Assembly (NCBI RefSeq): GCF_008195825.1
Contig: NZ_CP043329.1
Location: 496,001 to 560,000 of the forward strand
Length of the DNA stretch: 64,000 nt
From: Pedobacter aquae
GTDB taxonomy: Bacteria > Bacteroidota > Bacteroidia > Sphingobacteriales > Sphingobacteriaceae
Reading direction: 5' to 3'
In this document: in pieces, positions 63,867 through 64,000 of the stretch
How positions within the stretch are numbered: the stretch's first letter is position 1
Layout: every line of letters starts with the position of its first letter
Translations under genes and position numbers: made by a program
The notes under the pieces: model-generated
Told to the model about the DNA's origin: nothing
The model's database searches: none
What the model saw: only the letters and a program-made list of their open reading frames with translations

Positions 63867-64000
63867 CAAATTAGCAGTTCAGCTCAATTATTATCGAGCT
63901 AGTAGCTATCTAATCCATAACTATCATTTCTCTTTTTTGATAAATACATCAAATACGACTACTGTATATGTTTTACATTCTAAAATCTTAAATCATCGTT

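Noticed and set aside
63880-63915. AGCTC/GAGCT hairpin after the last tRNA
   Set aside because: The stem is only five bases with no T run, so not supported as a terminator.

Overview
The window looks like chromosomal DNA of a Bacteroidota member, most likely a Sphingobacteriaceae (Pedobacter-like) relative. Evidence: low GC content, a SusC/SusD pair, a type IX secretion sorting tail, the trigger factor-clpP-clpX order, a Rho with a long acidic insert, few Shine-Dalgarno sites, and several promoters of the TAnnTTTG type. I see no rRNA, CRISPR array, prophage or intact insertion sequence. Two tRNA-Leu genes (UAG, GAG) are present.

Layout. 1-6.3 kb: a partial exported protein, valS, a repeat-filled spacer, a small membrane protein, an orphan HsdR-N-like nuclease domain, holA and an EVE-domain gene. 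6.3-6.9 kb: a toxin-antitoxin pair whose toxin has a nonsense codon. 6.9-14.7 kb: a GT-C type mannosyltransferase-like protein, a BtuF-like protein, an outer-membrane barrel, tRNA-Leu, tig, clpP-clpX and AMP nucleosidase. 14.8-28.7 kb: a catabolic locus of two consecutive units. The first is susC-susD-lipoprotein. The second is a metallophosphoesterase/beta-propeller fusion, exported GH3 NagZ-like hexosaminidase, murQ, a sodium:solute symporter (frameshifted) and an FAD/Fe-S D-lactate dehydrogenase-type oxidase. 28.7-29.4 kb: a second repeat-filled spacer. 29.4-41.4 kb, all on the minus strand: a DUF4861 protein, DeoR regulator, two HExxH proteases, MBL hydrolase, dehydrogenase, LapA-like protein, DMT permease, LptF/G-type permease and tgt. 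41.6-45.1 kb: GT2, ECF sigma factor, rsmG, dprA. 45.1-50.5 kb, mainly minus strand: sixA, then five genes in a row-like cluster each broken by a one-base indel in an A/T run. 50.6-64 kb: sppA, folK, an Hpt protein, purS, pssA, rho, pyrF, DUF2851, PspC, ankyrin protein, ftsK, lolA-like, a small conserved protein, PhnP-like MBL protein, tRNA-Leu.

How the genes work together. The most coherent system is the 14.8-28.7 kb locus. An exported NagZ would release MurNAc or GlcNAc from cell-wall fragments brought in by SusC/SusD. A symporter could import the sugar, MurQ would split MurNAc-6-phosphate into GlcNAc-6-phosphate and D-lactate, and the oxidase at the end would burn the D-lactate. Both units carry the same TTGCG-N6-TGCAA motif followed by GCATATTT, which suggests one shared regulator. 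A MurNAc kinase is not in the window. The role of the phosphoesterase/propeller fusion is unknown.

Sequence quality or decay also matters here: six genes need a single-base homopolymer correction to read through, five of them within 45.9-50.5 kb. That clustering points to a poorly resolved stretch of assembly, although real gene decay cannot be excluded from sequence alone.
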